A stretch of DNA of 64,000 nucleotides, from contig WGNK01000020.1 of assembly GCA_016124535.1 (NCBI GenBank), positions 1 through 64,000 of the forward strand, given 5' to 3'. Positions 1 to 10,346 of the stretch are shown here, piece by piece. How positions within the stretch are numbered: the stretch's first letter is position 1; each line of letters begins with the position of its first letter. Made by a program: the position numbers and the translations under genes. Below the pieces are notes generated by a model. That model saw nothing but the letters and a program-made list of their open reading frames with translations. It made no database searches and was not told the DNA's origin. This DNA is from Azospirillum sp. (GTDB taxonomy: Bacteria > Pseudomonadota > Alphaproteobacteria > Azospirillales > Azospirillaceae).

Positions 1-836
1 ACATCCTGCTCGCCCGTCAGGTCGGCGTGCCCGCGCTGGTGGTGTTCCTGAACAAGGTCGACATGGTCGACGACCCTGAGCTGCTGGAGCTCGTGGAGAT
101 GGAAGTGCGCGAGCTTCTGTCGTCCTACCAGTTCCCGGGCGACGACATTCCGATCATCCGCGGCTCGGCGCTGATGGCGCTTGAGAACAAGGAGCCGAAG
201 CTGGGCCACGAGGCGATCCTCGAGCTGATGCGCAATGTTGACGCCTACATTCCGCAGCCCGAGCGGCCCAAGGATCGGCCGTTCCTGATGCCGATCGAAG
301 ACGTGTTCTCGATCTCCGGCCGCGGCACCGTGGTGACCGGTCGTATCGAGCGCGGCATCGTCAAGGTCGGCGAGGAAATCGAGATCGTCGGGTTGAAGAA
401 CACGGTCAAGACCACGGTGACCGGCGTCGAAATGTTCCGCAAGCTGCTTGACCAGGGTGAGGCCGGCGACAATGTCGGCTGCCTGCTGCGCGGCACCAAG
501 CGTGAGGATGTCGAGCGCGGTCAGGTTTTGGCCAAGCCCGGCTCGATCACGCCGCACACCAAGTTTACCGCTGAGGCCTACATTCTGACCAAGGAAGAAG
601 GCGGCCGTCATACGCCGTTCTTCACTAACTATCGGCCGCAGTTTTATTTCCGCACTACCGACGTGACCGGCATGGTGAACTTGCCCGAAGGCACCGAGAT
701 GGTGATGCCGGGCGACAACGTCTCGATGACCGTCGAACTGATCGCGCCGATCGCGATGGACGAAGGCCTGCGCTTTGCCATTCGCGAAGGCGGTCGGACA
801 GTCGGTGCCGGTGTCGTTGCTAAAATTCTCGCGTAG
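1..836 (+). CDS. tuf: Elongation factor Tu, 5' end cut off by the window
   Basis: EF-Tu is the GTPase that brings aminoacyl-tRNA to the ribosomal A site. The window opens inside the gene, and 277 residues of the usual roughly 396 are visible. The NKVD guanine-specificity motif (in [10 protein letters not shown]) and the GSAL motif that closes the G domain are seen near the start. Domain 2 follows ([14 protein letters not shown]), then the tRNA-binding domain 3, ending in GVVAKILA. The GTG at position 27 is an internal Val codon, not a start, because the coding frame runs back to base 3 with EF-Tu sequence ([10 protein letters not shown]). The gene sits 60 bp upstream of rpsJ, the usual alphaproteobacterial arrangement behind fusA. 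Confidence 0.98.
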   Translation, partial: ILLARQVGVPALVVFLNKVDMVDDPELLELVEMEVRELLSSYQFPGDDIPIIRGSALMALENKEPKLGHEAILELMRNVDAYIPQPERPKDRPFLMPIEDVFSISGRGTVVTGRIERGIVKVGEEIEIVGLKNTVKTTVTGVEMFRKLLDQGEAGDNVGCLLRGTKREDVERGQVLAKPGSITPHTKFTAEAYILTKEEGGRHTPFFTNYRPQFYFRTTDVTGMVNLPEGTEMVMPGDNVSMTVELIAPIAMDEGLRFAIREGGRTVGAGVVAKILA

Positions 837-846
837 CGAAGAGCGC

Positions 847-873
847 GAAGGGGGGCTCGGCGAGGCCCCCTTC
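847..873 (+). terminator. GC-rich hairpin between tuf and rpsJ
   Basis: Eight base pairs (847-854 with 866-873, GAAGGGGG/CCCCCTTC) continue after one G-G mismatch into three more (856-858 with 862-864), closing a 3-nt loop. The hairpin starts 10 bases after the tuf stop. No T tract follows, so a strong intrinsic terminator is unlikely. It could reduce read-through, or stabilise the 3' end of tuf mRNA and so uncouple high EF-Tu expression from the ribosomal protein genes. Confidence 0.5.
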
Positions 874-896
874 GAAATTGGAATCGGAAGCGAAGC

Positions 897-1205
897 ATGG
901 ACAACCAGAATATCCGCATCAGGCTGAAGGCGTTCGATCATCGCGTGCTCGACCAGTCGACCAGCGAGATCGTCAGCACGGCCAAGCGGACCGGAGCGCG
1001 GGTTCGCGGCCCGATTCCGCTGCCGACCCTGATCGAGAAATTCACCGTCAACCGCAGCCCGCACGTCGACAAGAAGTCGCGCGAACAGTTCGAGATCCGC
1101 ACCCACAAGCGGCTCCTGGATATCGTCGACCCGACGCCGCAGACGGTCGACGCGCTGATGAAGCTCGACCTTGCGGCTGGCGTCGATGTCGAGATCAAGC
1201 TCTAA
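897..1205 (+). CDS. rpsJ: 30S ribosomal protein S10
   Basis: S10 is a small-subunit head protein that also pairs with NusB in transcription antitermination. The 102 residues match the family length exactly. The opening [16 protein letters not shown] and the loop [12 protein letters not shown] are typical. The ATG follows a GGAAG ribosome binding site. It is the first gene of the S10 block, 18 bp before rplC. Confidence 0.98.
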   Translation: MDNQNIRIRLKAFDHRVLDQSTSEIVSTAKRTGARVRGPIPLPTLIEKFTVNRSPHVDKKSREQFEIRTHKRLLDIVDPTPQTVDALMKLDLAAGVDVEIKL

Positions 1206-1223
1206 GAAGACGGGGCAGGGGCC

Positions 1224-1928
1224 ATGCGAGCGGGTTTGATTGCACAGAAGCTGGGAATGAGCCGCATCTTCGACACCGAAGGTGCCCATGTCCCGGTGAC
1301 CGTGCTCAAGATTGACAATTGCCAGGTGGTCGCCGTGCGCACCGCTGAAACCGACGGCTATACCGCGGTTCAGCTTGGCGCCGGTACGCCCAAGGTCAAG
1401 AACGTGACCAAGCCGATGCGCGGCCACTTCGCCAAGGCCAAGGTCGAGCCCAAGCGCAAACTGGTGGAATTCCGGGTCTCGCCGGACGCCCTGATCGAAG
1501 TCGGTGCCGAATTGTCGGCCGAGCACTTCGTCGCCGGGCAGTTCGTCGATGTCACCGGAACCAGCATTGGCAAGGGTTTCGCCGGTTCAATGAAGCGCTG
1601 GAATTTCGGCGGTTTGCGGGCGACCCACGGCGTTTCGGTGTCCCACCGCAGCCATGGCTCGACCGGTAACCGCCAGGATCCGGGCAAGACCTTCAAGAAC
1701 AAGAAGATGGCCGGCCATTTGGGCGACGAGCGGGTAACCACGCTCAACCTCAAGGTGGTGTCGGTGGATGCCGCGCGCGGCCTGGTGCTGATCAAGGGCT
1801 CGGTGCCCGGCAGCGAAGGCGGTTGGGTTCTGATCCGCGACGCGATCAAGAAGCCGGCGCCCGAGGGCTTGCCGTTTCCGGCGGCGCTGAAGGCCGCGGC
1901 CGATACCGGCGAAGGAGCCGCATCATGA
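1224..1928 (+). CDS. rplC: 50S ribosomal protein L3
   Basis: L3 is an early-assembling 23S rRNA binding protein whose long loop reaches the peptidyl transferase centre. The protein has 234 residues. The N-terminus [17 protein letters not shown] and the central [20 protein letters not shown] loop are diagnostic; the loop holds the Gln that PrmB-type enzymes methylate in enterobacteria. A tail of about 25 residues beyond the core ([20 protein letters not shown]) is common in alphaproteobacteria. Its TGA stop lies inside the ATGA start of rplD. Confidence 0.98.
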   Translation: MRAGLIAQKLGMSRIFDTEGAHVPVTVLKIDNCQVVAVRTAETDGYTAVQLGAGTPKVKNVTKPMRGHFAKAKVEPKRKLVEFRVSPDALIEVGAELSAEHFVAGQFVDVTGTSIGKGFAGSMKRWNFGGLRATHGVSVSHRSHGSTGNRQDPGKTFKNKKMAGHLGDERVTTLNLKVVSVDAARGLVLIKGSVPGSEGGWVLIRDAIKKPAPEGLPFPAALKAAADTGEGAAS

Positions 1929-2545
1929 AGACGCCGGTGCTCAACCTGAACAACGAGACGGTCGGCGAGATCGAACTCGACGAGACGGTGTTCGGCGTGC
2001 CGGTGCGCGCCGATATCCTGACCCGAATGGTCAACTGGCAGCTCGCCAAGCGGCGCGCCGGTACCCACAAGGCGAAGGGTATCAAAGACATCGCCGGCAC
2101 GACCAAGAAGCCGTATCGCCAGAAGGGAACCGGCCGGGCGCGCCAGGGCTCGCTGCGTTCGCCGCAGTTCCGTGGTGGTGCGGTGATCTTCGGTCCGGTG
2201 GTGCGCTCCCATGAGCACGACCTGACCAAGAAGGTGCGCAAACTGGCGCTGAAGACCGCGCTGGCGGCCAAGCAGGCCGAAGGCAAGCTGATCGTGCTCG
2301 ATGCCGCCGCCGCCGAGTCGCACAAGACCAAGGAATTGGCCTTGCGACTGAAGGCATTCGGGCTGAAGTCGGCGCTGATCATCGACGGTGCCAATCTTGA
2401 TGAGAACTTCAAGAAGGCGGCGCGCAACATTCCGTTGTTCGATGTCCTGCCCGAGCAGGGCGCCAACGTTTACGACATCCTGCGCCGGGACACGCTGATG
2501 CTGACCCGCAACGCGGTCGAGCAGCTGGAGGCCCGCCTGAAATGA
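1925..2545 (+). CDS. rplD: 50S ribosomal protein L4
   Basis: L4 binds 23S rRNA domain I and lines the exit tunnel; in enterobacteria it also represses the S10 operon. I take the ATG at 1925 ([20 protein letters not shown]), giving 206 residues, because it forms a 4-bp ATGA overlap with rplC. A longer frame reaching into rplC has no family sequence. The tunnel loop contains the conserved [20 protein letters not shown]. It overlaps rplW by four bases. Confidence 0.97.
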   Translation: MKTPVLNLNNETVGEIELDETVFGVPVRADILTRMVNWQLAKRRAGTHKAKGIKDIAGTTKKPYRQKGTGRARQGSLRSPQFRGGAVIFGPVVRSHEHDLTKKVRKLALKTALAAKQAEGKLIVLDAAAAESHKTKELALRLKAFGLKSALIIDGANLDENFKKAARNIPLFDVLPEQGANVYDILRRDTLMLTRNAVEQLEARLK

Positions 2546-2862
2546 CCGCCGCCACCAATACTGCCAAGGTCAGCAAGGTCAGGATGTACGACCTGATCCT
2601 GGCCCCGGTGATCACGGAAAAGAGCAATTTCTCCTCCGAGCACAACCAGGTCACCTTCCGGGTGCCGCTGGATGCGACCAAGCCGGAGATCAAGGCCGCG
2701 GTCGAGGGCCTGTTCAAGGTCAAAGTCACCGCGGTGAATACCCTGATCGCCAAGGGCAAGACCAAGCGCTTCAAAGGCCGTCCGGGACGCCGTCCAGACA
2801 CTAAGAAGGCGATGGTGACTCTGGCCGAGGGCCACCAGATCGACGTCACCACCGGCGTCTAG
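2542..2862 (+). CDS. rplW: 50S ribosomal protein L23
   Basis: L23 sits at the tunnel exit, where trigger factor and SRP dock. The 106 residues include the family start region [15 protein letters not shown] after a variable 14-residue lead, then [11 protein letters not shown] and the basic loop [13 protein letters not shown]. Translation is probably coupled to rplD through the ATGA overlap. Confidence 0.97.
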   Translation: MTAATNTAKVSKVRMYDLILAPVITEKSNFSSEHNQVTFRVPLDATKPEIKAAVEGLFKVKVTAVNTLIAKGKTKRFKGRPGRRPDTKKAMVTLAEGHQIDVTTGV

Positions 2863-2881
2863 GGGCGAGAGGACGAGAACG

Positions 2882-3709
2882 ATGGCATTGAAGCAATTCA
2901 ATCCGATCACGCCCAGCCAACGGCAGCTGGTGATGGTCGATCGCCGCGAGCTGTGGAGCGGCAAGCCGGTCAAGAAACTGACCGAGGGGCTGAGCGGTTC
3001 GGGCGGACGCAATAATACCGGGCGCATCACCGCGCGCCGGATGGGTGGCGGTCACAAGCGGACCTATCGTCTGGTCGACTTCAAGCGCCGGCAGTTCGAT
3101 CAGCCGGCGACCGTCGAGCGGCTGGAATATGATCCCAACCGCACCGCGTTCATCGCGCTGATCAAGTATCCGGATGGGACGCTGTCCTATATCCTGGCGC
3201 CGCAGCGCCTCAAGGCGGGCGATCAGGTGGTTTCGGGCGAGCGGGTCGACGTGAAGCCCGGCAACGCGATGCCGCTGAAGAATGTTCCGGTCGGCACCAT
3301 CGTCCACAACGTGGAGATGAAGCCGGGCCGGGGTGGTCAGATGGCGCGGGCGGCCGGGACTTATGTGCAACTGGTCGGTCGCGACAGTGGCTATGCCCTG
3401 CTCAAGCTGAGCTCCGGTGAATTGCGCCGGGTGCGCAGCGACTGCATGGCGTCGATCGGTGCGGTGTCCAACCCCGACCAGTCGAACATCAACATCGGCA
3501 AGGCCGGGCGCAATCGCTGGCTGGGCGTGCGACCGTCGGTGCGTGGCGTCGCGATGAACCCGATCGATCATCCGCACGGCGGTGGCGAGGGCCGGAGTTC
3601 CGGCGGACGTCATCCGGTGACCCCGTGGGGTAAACCGACCAAGGGCCGTAAGACCCGCAACAACAAGAAGACGGACGCGCTGATCGTGCGTCGTCGCAAC
3701 AAGAAATAA
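2882..3709 (+). CDS. rplB: 50S ribosomal protein L2
   Basis: L2 is needed for subunit joining and peptidyl transferase activity. The 275 residues are full length. The start [17 protein letters not shown], the RNA-binding region [19 protein letters not shown] and the C-terminal [16 protein letters not shown] loop with its conserved His are all present. The ATG lies behind GGGGCGAGAGGACGAG. Confidence 0.98.
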   Translation: MALKQFNPITPSQRQLVMVDRRELWSGKPVKKLTEGLSGSGGRNNTGRITARRMGGGHKRTYRLVDFKRRQFDQPATVERLEYDPNRTAFIALIKYPDGTLSYILAPQRLKAGDQVVSGERVDVKPGNAMPLKNVPVGTIVHNVEMKPGRGGQMARAAGTYVQLVGRDSGYALLKLSSGELRRVRSDCMASIGAVSNPDQSNINIGKAGRNRWLGVRPSVRGVAMNPIDHPHGGGEGRSSGGRHPVTPWGKPTKGRKTRNNKKTDALIVRRRNKK

Positions 3710-3721
3710 GGAGGACGAGGC

Positions 3722-4000
3722 TTGGCTCGTTCGGTTTGGAAGGGGCCGTTCATCGACGGCTATCTGCTGAAGAAGGCAGACAAGGCGCGGGGTTCGGGGC
3801 GCAACGAGATCATCAAGATCTGGTCGCGCCGCTCGACCATCCTGCCACAGTTCGTCGGTCTGACGTTCGGCGTCTACAACGGCCAGAAATTCCTGCCGGT
3901 GCTGGTGACCGAAAACATGATCGGTCACAAGTTTGGGGAATTCTCGCCGACCCGGACCTTCTACGGGCATGCCGCCGACAAGAAGGCGAAGAGGAAATAG
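3722..4000 (+). CDS. rpsS: 30S ribosomal protein S19, TTG start
   Basis: S19 is a small-subunit head protein that contacts the A-site tRNA and S13. The start is a rare TTG at 3722, fixed by the family N-terminus [18 protein letters not shown] directly after it and by a strong AAGGAGG ribosome binding site at the end of rplB. No ATG lies in frame at the right place. The 92 residues end KKAKRK, with [13 protein letters not shown] conserved. It is 2 bp from rplV. Confidence 0.97.
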   Translation: MARSVWKGPFIDGYLLKKADKARGSGRNEIIKIWSRRSTILPQFVGLTFGVYNGQKFLPVLVTENMIGHKFGEFSPTRTFYGHAADKKAKRK

Positions 4001-4002
4001 CC

Positions 4003-4395
4003 ATGGGCCAGGGTCCCAATCCACCGCGTCTCGCCGAAAATGAGGCGACCGCAAGCGGCCATATGATCCGCTCCAGCGCGCGCAAGCTCAATCTGGTCGC
4101 CCAGATGATCCGCGGCAAGGATGCCGGACGGGCGGTGATTGATCTGACGTTCTGCAAGCGCCGGATCGCCAAGGACGTGCGCAAGGTTCTGCAGGCGGCG
4201 ATCGCCAATGCGGAGAACAACCACCAGCTCGATGTCGACCGGCTCTACGTCGCCGAGGCGTCGGTCGGTCGCGCACTCGTAATGAAACGCTTTCATGCCC
4301 GCGCCCGCGGTCGCGGGGCCCGGGTCGAGAAGCCATTCAGCAATCTCCGGGTGATCGTGCGCGAACGGTCGGCCGCGACGGCAGGGGAAGACTGA
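4003..4395 (+). CDS. rplV: 50S ribosomal protein L22
   Basis: L22 is a 23S rRNA binding protein whose beta hairpin forms part of the tunnel constriction. The ATG at 4003 gives 130 residues, slightly long because of the N-terminal lead [18 protein letters not shown]. The core follows ([16 protein letters not shown]), then the hairpin [20 protein letters not shown] longer frame beginning inside rpsS is an artefact. Confidence 0.97.
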   Translation: MGQGPNPPRLAENEATASGHMIRSSARKLNLVAQMIRGKDAGRAVIDLTFCKRRIAKDVRKVLQAAIANAENNHQLDVDRLYVAEASVGRALVMKRFHARARGRGARVEKPFSNLRVIVRERSAATAGED

Positions 4396-4398
4396 GAA

Positions 4399-5136
4399 AT
4401 GGGTCAGAAAGTCAATCCGGTCGGCTTGCGGCTCGGCATCAACCGCACCTGGGACAGCCGCTGGTACGCCAACAAAGACTACGCCAAGTACCTGCATCAG
4501 GACCTCAAGCTGCGCGGTTTCCTGCTCGGCCGCCTGCAGCAGGCCGGGTGCAGCCGGGTCGTGATCGAGCGCCCGGCCAAGAAGGCGCGGGTGACCTTGC
4601 ACACCGCTCGTCCGGGCGTGGTGATCGGCAAGAAGGGCGCGGATATCGAGAAGTTGCGCCTGGAACTGGCCAAGATGACCGGCAGCGAGGTCCATCTCAA
4701 CATCGTCGAGATTCGCAAGCCGGAAATCGACGCCTTGCTGATCGCCGAGAACATTGCCAATCAGCTGGAGCGCCGGGTTGCGTTCCGGCGAGCGATGAAG
4801 CGGGCGGTGCAGTCGGCGATGCGCCTGGGTGCCCAGGGCATCCGGATCAATTGCGGCGGCCGGCTGGGTGGCGCTGAAATCGCGCGCATGGAATGGTATC
4901 GCGAGGGCCGGGTGCCCCTGCATACCCTGCGCGCCGATATCGATTACGCCACCGCCACTGCCAAGACCACCTACGGCACCTGCGGCGTCAAGGTCTGGGT
5001 GTTCAAAGGCGAAATCATGGCCCACGACCCGATGGCGCAGGACAAGCGCGCGGGCGACGCCCAACCGGCCGGCGGGCGGCCGGAAGGCGGCGAGCGGCAC
5101 GGCCGGGGCCGGGATAGGGATCGCGATCATGCTTAG
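4399..5136 (+). CDS. rpsC: 30S ribosomal protein S3
   Basis: S3 lies at the mRNA entry site and has helicase function there. The 245 residues comprise an N-terminal domain starting [21 protein letters not shown], a KH-type RNA-binding segment [16 protein letters not shown], and the C-terminal domain with [15 protein letters not shown]. After about residue 210 comes a low-complexity basic tail rich in Gly, Arg and Asp, as in many alphaproteobacteria. Its end overlaps rplP by 8 bp. Confidence 0.97.
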   Translation: MGQKVNPVGLRLGINRTWDSRWYANKDYAKYLHQDLKLRGFLLGRLQQAGCSRVVIERPAKKARVTLHTARPGVVIGKKGADIEKLRLELAKMTGSEVHLNIVEIRKPEIDALLIAENIANQLERRVAFRRAMKRAVQSAMRLGAQGIRINCGGRLGGAEIARMEWYREGRVPLHTLRADIDYATATAKTTYGTCGVKVWVFKGEIMAHDPMAQDKRAGDAQPAGGRPEGGERHGRGRDRDRDHA

Positions 5137-5548
5137 TCCGAAGCGAACCAAATTCCGCAAGGCGCATAAGGGCCGTATCCATGGCGCGGCCAAGGGCGGC
5201 ACCCAGCTCAATTTCGGCTCTTATGGGCTGAAGGCGGTCGAGCCGGCGCGGATCACCGCACGCCAGATCGAAGCGGCGCGGCGGGCGATCACCCGCCACA
5301 TCCGCCGGGTCGGACGGGTGTGGATCCGCATCTTCCCGGACGTTCCGGTATCGACCAAGCCGGCCGAGGTTCGCATGGGCTCCGGCAAAGGCTCGCCGGA
5401 ATACTGGGTCTGCCGGGTCCATGCCGGACGGGTGATGTTCGAGCTGGAAGGCGTACCGATGGATTTGGCGAAGGAAGCCTTCGAGCTGGCCGCCGCCAAG
5501 CTGCCGAACCGCACCCGATTCATCAGCCGGTTGGCCGAGGAGGCTTGA
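5129..5548 (+). CDS. rplP: 50S ribosomal protein L16
   Basis: L16 organises the A-site tRNA region of the large subunit. The ATG at 5129 lies inside the end of rpsC and gives 139 residues starting [19 protein letters not shown], the standard L16 start. [12 protein letters not shown] is conserved around the tRNA-facing loop. A much longer open frame upstream is out-of-frame rpsC sequence. Confidence 0.97.
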   Translation: MLSPKRTKFRKAHKGRIHGAAKGGTQLNFGSYGLKAVEPARITARQIEAARRAITRHIRRVGRVWIRIFPDVPVSTKPAEVRMGSGKGSPEYWVCRVHAGRVMFELEGVPMDLAKEAFELAAAKLPNRTRFISRLAEEA

Positions 5549-5552
5549 TCCG

Positions 5553-5765
5553 ATGAAGGCCGAAGACTTTCGCGGTCGCACCGTGGATGAGCTGAACGAC
5601 CAGTTGCTGGCGCTCAAGAAGGAGCAGTTCAACCTGCGCTTTCAGCGGGCGTCGGGGCAGCTGGAGAACACCGCGCGGGTCGGCGCGGTCAGGAAGGACA
5701 TCGCACGGATCCGGACCATCCTCGGCGAGCGCAATCGCGCCGCCGCGGCACCGGTCAAGAATTAG
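5553..5765 (+). CDS. rpmC: 50S ribosomal protein L29
   Basis: L29 is a small helical-hairpin protein near the tunnel exit beside L23. The 70 residues show the family pattern: [19 protein letters not shown], then [19 protein letters not shown] and a second helix with [15 protein letters not shown]. It begins 4 bp after rplP. Confidence 0.97.
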   Translation: MKAEDFRGRTVDELNDQLLALKKEQFNLRFQRASGQLENTARVGAVRKDIARIRTILGERNRAAAAPVKN

Positions 5766-5780
5766 AGTTGGGAGAAGGCC

Positions 5781-6047
5781 ATGCCGCGGCGCGTTCTGCA
5801 GGGCACGGTGGTCAGCGACAAGGGCGACAAGACGGTCATCGTCCTGGTCGAGCGCCGAGTCATGCACCCCGTCTATAAGAAGTTCATCCGGCGGTCGAAG
5901 CGCTATGCCGCGCATGACCAGGATAACCGGTTCAAGGTTGGCGACATCGTGATGATCGAAGAATGTCGCCCGATCTCCAAGTCGAAGCGATGGCTGGCAA
6001 TGGCTGTGGACGCCGGTTCGGCGATCCCTGCAGTACCGCCAGCGTAA
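5781..6047 (+). CDS. rpsQ: 30S ribosomal protein S17
   Basis: S17 is a primary 16S rRNA binder with an OB fold. The 88 residues start [32 protein letters not shown] and the strand [18 protein letters not shown] follow, both diagnostic. A short Ala/Pro-rich tail (SAIPAVPPA) ends the protein. Confidence 0.97.
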   Translation: MPRRVLQGTVVSDKGDKTVIVLVERRVMHPVYKKFIRRSKRYAAHDQDNRFKVGDIVMIEECRPISKSKRWLAMAVDAGSAIPAVPPA

Positions 6048-6060
6048 AGGAGCACGCGCA

Positions 6061-6429
6061 ATGATACAGATGCAAACCAACCTGGAGGTCGCCGACAATA
6101 GCGGCGCGCGCCGGGTGCAGTGCATCAAGGTGCTGGGCGGCTCCAAGCGGAAGGTAGCCTCGGTCGGCGACGTTATCGTCGTCTCGGTCAAGGAGGCGAT
6201 TCCGCGCGGCCGCGTCAAGAAGGGCGACGTTCACCGGGCGGTGATCGTGCGGACCGCCAAGGAAATCCGGCGCCAGGACGGCAGCAGCATCCGGTTCGAC
6301 CGCAATGCCGCAGTCTTGATCAACAAGCAGGGCGAGCCGATCGGCACCCGTATTTTCGGGCCGGTCACCCGCGAGCTGCGCGGCAAGAAGTTCATGAAGA
6401 TCATCTCGCTGGCACCGGAGGTGCTGTGA
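6061..6429 (+). CDS. rplN: 50S ribosomal protein L14
   Basis: L14 helps form the intersubunit bridge with 16S helix 44 and is the contact for the silencing factor RsfS. The 122 residues are exactly family length: [20 protein letters not shown] at the start and a C-terminus ending ISLAPEVL. It is separated from rplX by one base. Confidence 0.98.
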   Translation: MIQMQTNLEVADNSGARRVQCIKVLGGSKRKVASVGDVIVVSVKEAIPRGRVKKGDVHRAVIVRTAKEIRRQDGSSIRFDRNAAVLINKQGEPIGTRIFGPVTRELRGKKFMKIISLAPEVL

Positions 6430-6430
6430 C

Positions 6431-6754
6431 ATGGCGATCAAGCTGAAGATCAAGGCCAAGGACCGGGTGGTGGTGATCACCGGCCGGGACAAGGGCAAGG
6501 TCGGCGAGGTCCTCAAGGTCCTGCCGAAGGAAAACCGGGTGGTGGTGCGCGGCGTCAACGTGGTCAAGCGGCACCAGGCGCCGAGCGGCCGGGGCGAGGG
6601 CGGCATCATCGAGAAGGAGGCGCCGATCCATATCTCGAACGTCTCCCACATCGACCCCAAGACCAGCAAGCCGACCCGGGTTGGCTACAAATTTCTCGAT
6701 GACGGCCGCAAGGTCCGCTTCGCTCGCGGTTCGGGCGAAGTGATCGATCTGTAG
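6431..6754 (+). CDS. rplX: 50S ribosomal protein L24
   Basis: L24 is an assembly-initiator protein of the large subunit. The 107 residues contain a KOW motif near the start ([20 protein letters not shown]) and the conserved [17 protein letters not shown] loop. It lies one base after rplN and 10 bp before rplE. Confidence 0.97.
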   Translation: MAIKLKIKAKDRVVVITGRDKGKVGEVLKVLPKENRVVVRGVNVVKRHQAPSGRGEGGIIEKEAPIHISNVSHIDPKTSKPTRVGYKFLDDGRKVRFARGSGEVIDL

Positions 6755-6764
6755 GACGAAGACG

Positions 6765-7307
6765 ATGATGACCAGGCTGAAACAACGTTACGACACTGTC
6801 GTGAAGTCGGCACTCAAGACCGAGTTCAACTACCAGAACGACATGGAAGTGCCGCGGCTCGAGAAGATCGTGATCAATATGGGCGTCGGCGAGGCCACCG
6901 GTGACGGCAAGAAGATCGCGTCGGCGGTCGGCGACCTGACCGCGATCGCCGGCCAAAAGCCGGTGGTGACCAAGGCGCGCAAGTCGATCGCCCAGTTCAA
7001 GCTGCGCGAGGGCATGTCGATCGGCTGCAAAGTGACGCTTCGCGGCCACCGCATGTACGAGTTCCTCGACCGTCTGGTGACGATCGCGCTGCCACGGGTG
7101 CGCGACTTCCGCGGGGTTTCGGCGACCAGCTTCGATGGCCGCGGCAATTACGCCATGGGCTTGAAAGAGCAGATCATTTTCCCCGAGATCGATTACGACA
7201 AGATCGATCAGGTGCGCGGGATGGACATCATCATCGTGACCACGGCCAAGACCGACAAGGAAGCTAAGGCGCTTCTGCGCGGTTTTGACATGCCGTTCGT
7301 GAACTGA
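6765..7307 (+). CDS. rplE: 50S ribosomal protein L5
   Basis: L5 binds 5S rRNA and contacts the P-site tRNA. The 180 residues include [20 protein letters not shown], the [19 protein letters not shown] region, and the C-terminal [19 protein letters not shown]. Two ATG codons are in tandem (6765 and 6768); either may be used. Confidence 0.97.
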   Translation: MMTRLKQRYDTVVKSALKTEFNYQNDMEVPRLEKIVINMGVGEATGDGKKIASAVGDLTAIAGQKPVVTKARKSIAQFKLREGMSIGCKVTLRGHRMYEFLDRLVTIALPRVRDFRGVSATSFDGRGNYAMGLKEQIIFPEIDYDKIDQVRGMDIIIVTTAKTDKEAKALLRGFDMPFVN

Positions 7308-7329
7308 CGGGCGGGAGCGTTAAGAGACC

Positions 7330-7635
7330 ATGGCCAAGACCAGTTCCGTTCAAAAGAACAAGAACCGCACCGCGCTCGTCAAGCGTTATGCCAAGCAGCG
7401 GGCGCGCCTGAAGGCGCTCGCCAAGGACCGTTCGCTGCCGCCGGAAGAGCAGTTCGCTGCCCGGCTGAAGCTGGCCCAGCTGCCGCGCAATTCCAGCCCG
7501 ACCCGCATCCGCAATCGCTGCGAATTGTCGGGGCGGCCGCGCGGGTTCTACCGCAAATTCAAGCTGTCGCGTATCGCACTCCGGCAATTGGCGTCGACCG
7601 GGCACATCCCCGGCATGACCAAGTCAAGCTGGTAG
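7330..7635 (+). CDS. rpsN: 30S ribosomal protein S14, zinc-free type
   Basis: S14 is a head protein of the small subunit. The 101-residue length and the absence of paired CxxC motifs mark the long zinc-independent form; only one Cys is present, in [16 protein letters not shown]. The C-terminal [13 protein letters not shown] is characteristic. It stands between rplE and rpsH as in the usual spc order. Confidence 0.97.
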   Translation: MAKTSSVQKNKNRTALVKRYAKQRARLKALAKDRSLPPEEQFAARLKLAQLPRNSSPTRIRNRCELSGRPRGFYRKFKLSRIALRQLASTGHIPGMTKSSW

Positions 7636-7654
7636 GCGGGAGAGGGACGATAAG

Positions 7655-8053
7655 ATGGCGTTGAGCGATCCCCTTGGTGATATGTTGACCCGCATCCGTA
7701 ACGGTCAGCGCGCCAGAATGTCCAGCGTGGAAAGCCCCGCTTCCCAGCTGCGCAGCAACGTGCTCGAAGTGCTGAAGCGCGAGGGTTATATTCGCGGCTT
7801 CAGCCAGCGAGAGCTGAGGCCCGGTGTGGCTGCGCTCAAGATCGAGCTGAAATACCACGAGGGCGAACCGGTGATCCGTCAGATCGACCGGGTGTCCAAG
7901 CCGGGGCGGCGGGTCTATTCCAAGATCGCCGATCTTGGCCGAATCTACAGCGGTCTTGGCATCTCGATCCTGTCGACGCCGCGCGGCGTGATGTCGGACA
8001 GCGAGGCGCGGGCCGCCAATGTCGGCGGCGAAGTTCTCTGCCGCGTGTTTTAG
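7655..8053 (+). CDS. rpsH: 30S ribosomal protein S8
   Basis: S8 is a central-domain 16S rRNA binder and, in enterobacteria, the translational repressor of the spc operon. The 132 residues begin [18 protein letters not shown] and include [14 protein letters not shown] sequence ([16 protein letters not shown]) and the C-terminal [14 protein letters not shown]. Confidence 0.98.
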   Translation: MALSDPLGDMLTRIRNGQRARMSSVESPASQLRSNVLEVLKREGYIRGFSQRELRPGVAALKIELKYHEGEPVIRQIDRVSKPGRRVYSKIADLGRIYSGLGISILSTPRGVMSDSEARAANVGGEVLCRVF

Positions 8054-8077
8054 GGTATTCTGGGAGGCTCTTAGCTC

Positions 8078-8611
8078 ATGTCGCGCATTGGCAAGCATCC
8101 GGTCCCGGTGCCGTCCGGGGTCGAGGTCACGGTCGCGGGCCAGACCGTGACCGCCAAGGGCAAGCTGGGACAACTCAGCGCAACCCTGATCGACGATATT
8201 CTGGCCAAGCTGGACGATGGAAAGGTCAGCGTGACGCCGCGCTCGGACTCGCGTCGGGCGCGGGTGAATTGGGCTACCGCTCGGACCTTGGTCAACAATC
8301 TGGTGGTCGGCGTCAGCAAGGGCTTTACGGTCAATCTGGAAATCAACGGCGTCGGTTATCGTGCCGCGGTCCAGGGGTCGGAACTGGTCCTGCAACTCGG
8401 TTACAGCCACGACGTCAAATATCCGATCCCCAGTGGGATCGCGATCAAGACCGAGAAGCCGACGCTGATTTCGATTTCCGGCTGCGACCGGCGCCAGGTC
8501 GGCCAGGTCGCTGCGGAAATCCGTGGTTTTCGCCCGCCGGAGCCCTATAAGGGCAAGGGCATCAAGTACGATAACGAGACGCTGATCCGCAAGGAAGGCA
8601 AGAAAAAGTAG
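8078..8611 (+). CDS. rplF: 50S ribosomal protein L6
   Basis: L6 is a two-domain protein beside the sarcin-ricin loop. The 177 residues start [17 protein letters not shown]. They contain the repeat-junction [19 protein letters not shown] and end in the conserved [15 protein letters not shown] segment. One base separates it from rplR. Confidence 0.98.
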   Translation: MSRIGKHPVPVPSGVEVTVAGQTVTAKGKLGQLSATLIDDILAKLDDGKVSVTPRSDSRRARVNWATARTLVNNLVVGVSKGFTVNLEINGVGYRAAVQGSELVLQLGYSHDVKYPIPSGIAIKTEKPTLISISGCDRRQVGQVAAEIRGFRPPEPYKGKGIKYDNETLIRKEGKKK

Positions 8612-8612
8612 G

Positions 8613-8984
8613 ATGCCGGCGATGAACAAGACCGAACTGCTGATGAAGCGCCGTACCGCCAGGGTACGGACGCGCCTTCTGAAGCGCGCCGGCGGCCGGC
8701 CTCGGCTCTCGGTGTTTCGCTCCAGCAAGCATATTTATGCCCAGATCATCGATGATGCTGGGGGCCGGACGCTGGCCGCTGCCTCGACGCTCGACAAGGA
8801 CGTCAAGGCGCAGGGCAAGACCGGAGCCGATATCGAGGCGGCCAAGCTGGTCGGACGCCTGATCGCCGAACGCGCCACCGCCGCCGGCGTCGTGGCCGTG
8901 GTGTTCGATCGCGGCGGCTATCTCTACCATGGCCGGGTCAAGGCCCTGGCCGATGCGGCCCGTGAGGCCGGACTGTCATTCTAG
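8613..8984 (+). CDS. rplR: 50S ribosomal protein L18
   Basis: L18 brings 5S rRNA into the large subunit with L5. The 123 residues include the basic N-terminus [22 protein letters not shown] with the [14 protein letters not shown] strand, then [20 protein letters not shown] at the C-terminus. The first ATG (8613) starts MPAMNKTE; the ATG at 8622 is an alternative. Confidence 0.97.
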   Translation: MPAMNKTELLMKRRTARVRTRLLKRAGGRPRLSVFRSSKHIYAQIIDDAGGRTLAAASTLDKDVKAQGKTGADIEAAKLVGRLIAERATAAGVVAVVFDRGGYLYHGRVKALADAAREAGLSF

Positions 8985-8999
8985 GGGAGCCTTCAAGCC

Positions 9000-9587
9000 A
9001 TGGCACGGGAAAGAGGCGAACGGGGCGACCGGGATCGGCAGCCGCGGGAGCGTGATCGGGAAGAGAGCGAGCTGATCGAGAAGCTGGTCAGCATCAATCG
9101 CGTTGCGAAAGTTGTGAAGGGCGGCCGGCGGTTCGGCTTCGCCGCTCTGGTCGTGGTCGGCGACGGCAAGGGCCGGGTCGGCGTCGGCTCGGGCAAGGCG
9201 CGCGAGGTGCCGGAGGCGATCCGCAAGGCGACCGAACAGGCCAAGCGGACCATGATCCGGGTGCCGTTGCGCGAGGCGCGGACGCTGCATCATGACGTTC
9301 GCGGCCATTTCGGCGCAGGCCGGGTGGTGTTGCGGGCGGCGCCGGGCGGGACCGGGATCATCGCCGGCGGCCCGATGCGCGCAATTTTCGAGGCGCTGGG
9401 TGTTCAGGACGTGGTGACCAAATCGATTGGCACGTCCAACCCGCACAACATGATCAAGGCGACCTTCGACGCCCTGAATGGCGTGGTCAGCCCGCGGGTG
9501 GTCGCGGCACGCCGTGGTCGCCGGGTCAGCGACATTCTCGGCCGGCGCGACACCGGCGAGGTCAAGGAGGCCGCGCCCAATGCCTGA
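9000..9587 (+). CDS. rpsE: 30S ribosomal protein S5
   Basis: S5 governs decoding fidelity and is the target of spectinomycin resistance changes. The 195 residues open with an unusually charged lead of about 24 residues ([19 protein letters not shown]). The S5 double-stranded RNA-binding domain follows ([20 protein letters not shown]), then the C-terminal domain ([20 protein letters not shown]). The 3' end overlaps rpmD by 8 bp. Confidence 0.97.
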   Translation: MARERGERGDRDRQPRERDREESELIEKLVSINRVAKVVKGGRRFGFAALVVVGDGKGRVGVGSGKAREVPEAIRKATEQAKRTMIRVPLREARTLHHDVRGHFGAGRVVLRAAPGGTGIIAGGPMRAIFEALGVQDVVTKSIGTSNPHNMIKATFDALNGVVSPRVVAARRGRRVSDILGRRDTGEVKEAAPNA

Positions 9588-9774
9588 GGATAAGAAGACG
9601 ATCGTGGTCACCCAGACCGGCAGCCCGATCGGCCGCCGGCACGATCAGCGCGAGACGCTGGTCGGACTCGGGCTGAACAAGCTGCACCGGACCCGGGAGT
9701 TGGAAGATACCCCGGCGGTGCGCGGCATGCTGAGCAAAGTGTCCCATCTGGTGCGCTGGGAAGCGGCCGAGTGA
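9580..9774 (+). CDS. rpmD: 50S ribosomal protein L30
   Basis: L30 is a small large-subunit protein present in only some lineages. The ATG at 9580, within the end of rpsE, gives 64 residues with [38 protein letters not shown] and [14 protein letters not shown], the standard family blocks. A longer open frame to the left is out-of-frame rpsE. Confidence 0.96.
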   Translation: MPEDKKTIVVTQTGSPIGRRHDQRETLVGLGLNKLHRTRELEDTPAVRGMLSKVSHLVRWEAAE

Positions 9775-9799
9775 GCTTCGTGGCGAAGGACGATTCGAG

Positions 9800-10288
9800 A
9801 TGAAACTGAACCAGCTTCGCGACAACGAAGGCGCCCGCAAGGGGCGCATGCGGGTCGGTCGCGGTATCGGCTCGGGCAAGGGCAAGACTGCCGGGCGCGG
9901 CGTCAAGGGCCAGACCTCGCGTACCGGCGTCGCCATTCGCGGGTTCGAGGGCGGCCAGATGCCGCTCCACCGGCGCCTGCCCAAGCGCGGCTTCACCAAT
10001 ATTTTCCGCAAGGATTTCGTCGAGGTCAATCTTGGGCGGCTGCAGCGGGCGGTTGATGCCGGGCGCCTGGATCCGTCGCAGCCGGTCACCCCGGAGACGA
10101 TGGTCGCAGCCGGTCTGGTGGATAAGGTCAGGGACGGCGTTCGCCTGCTCGCCAAGGGCGAGATTACGGTAAAGCTCGACCTGACCGTGTTTGGCGCCTC
10201 CAAGGCGGCGATTGCCGCGGTGGAAAAGCTGGGCGGCACGGTGACGCTCAGCGGCGGCGCTGCCGCCGAGGCTCCCGCCGGGGCCTGA
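9800..10288 (+). CDS. rplO: 50S ribosomal protein L15
   Basis: L15 is a late-assembling large-subunit protein. The 162 residues begin [20 protein letters not shown], followed by the Gly-rich [19 protein letters not shown] arm and [17 protein letters not shown]. It lies 58 bp upstream of secY with a small hairpin in between. Confidence 0.98.
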   Translation: MKLNQLRDNEGARKGRMRVGRGIGSGKGKTAGRGVKGQTSRTGVAIRGFEGGQMPLHRRLPKRGFTNIFRKDFVEVNLGRLQRAVDAGRLDPSQPVTPETMVAAGLVDKVRDGVRLLAKGEITVKLDLTVFGASKAAIAAVEKLGGTVTLSGGAAAEAPAGA

Positions 10289-10295
10289 GGCCCCG

Positions 10296-10312
10296 GTCCC
10301 CGGAACGGGGAC
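10296..10312 (+). other. Small hairpin between rplO and secY
   Basis: A perfect 6-bp stem, GTCCCC (10296-10301) with GGGGAC (10307-10312), encloses a 5-nt loop. There is no T tract, so it is more likely a weak attenuating or processing element that lowers secY-adk output relative to the ribosomal genes than a full terminator. Its function is inferred only. Confidence 0.35.
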
Positions 10313-10346
10313 AAGACCGACGTCGTTTGACGAGGATCCGAGCATC

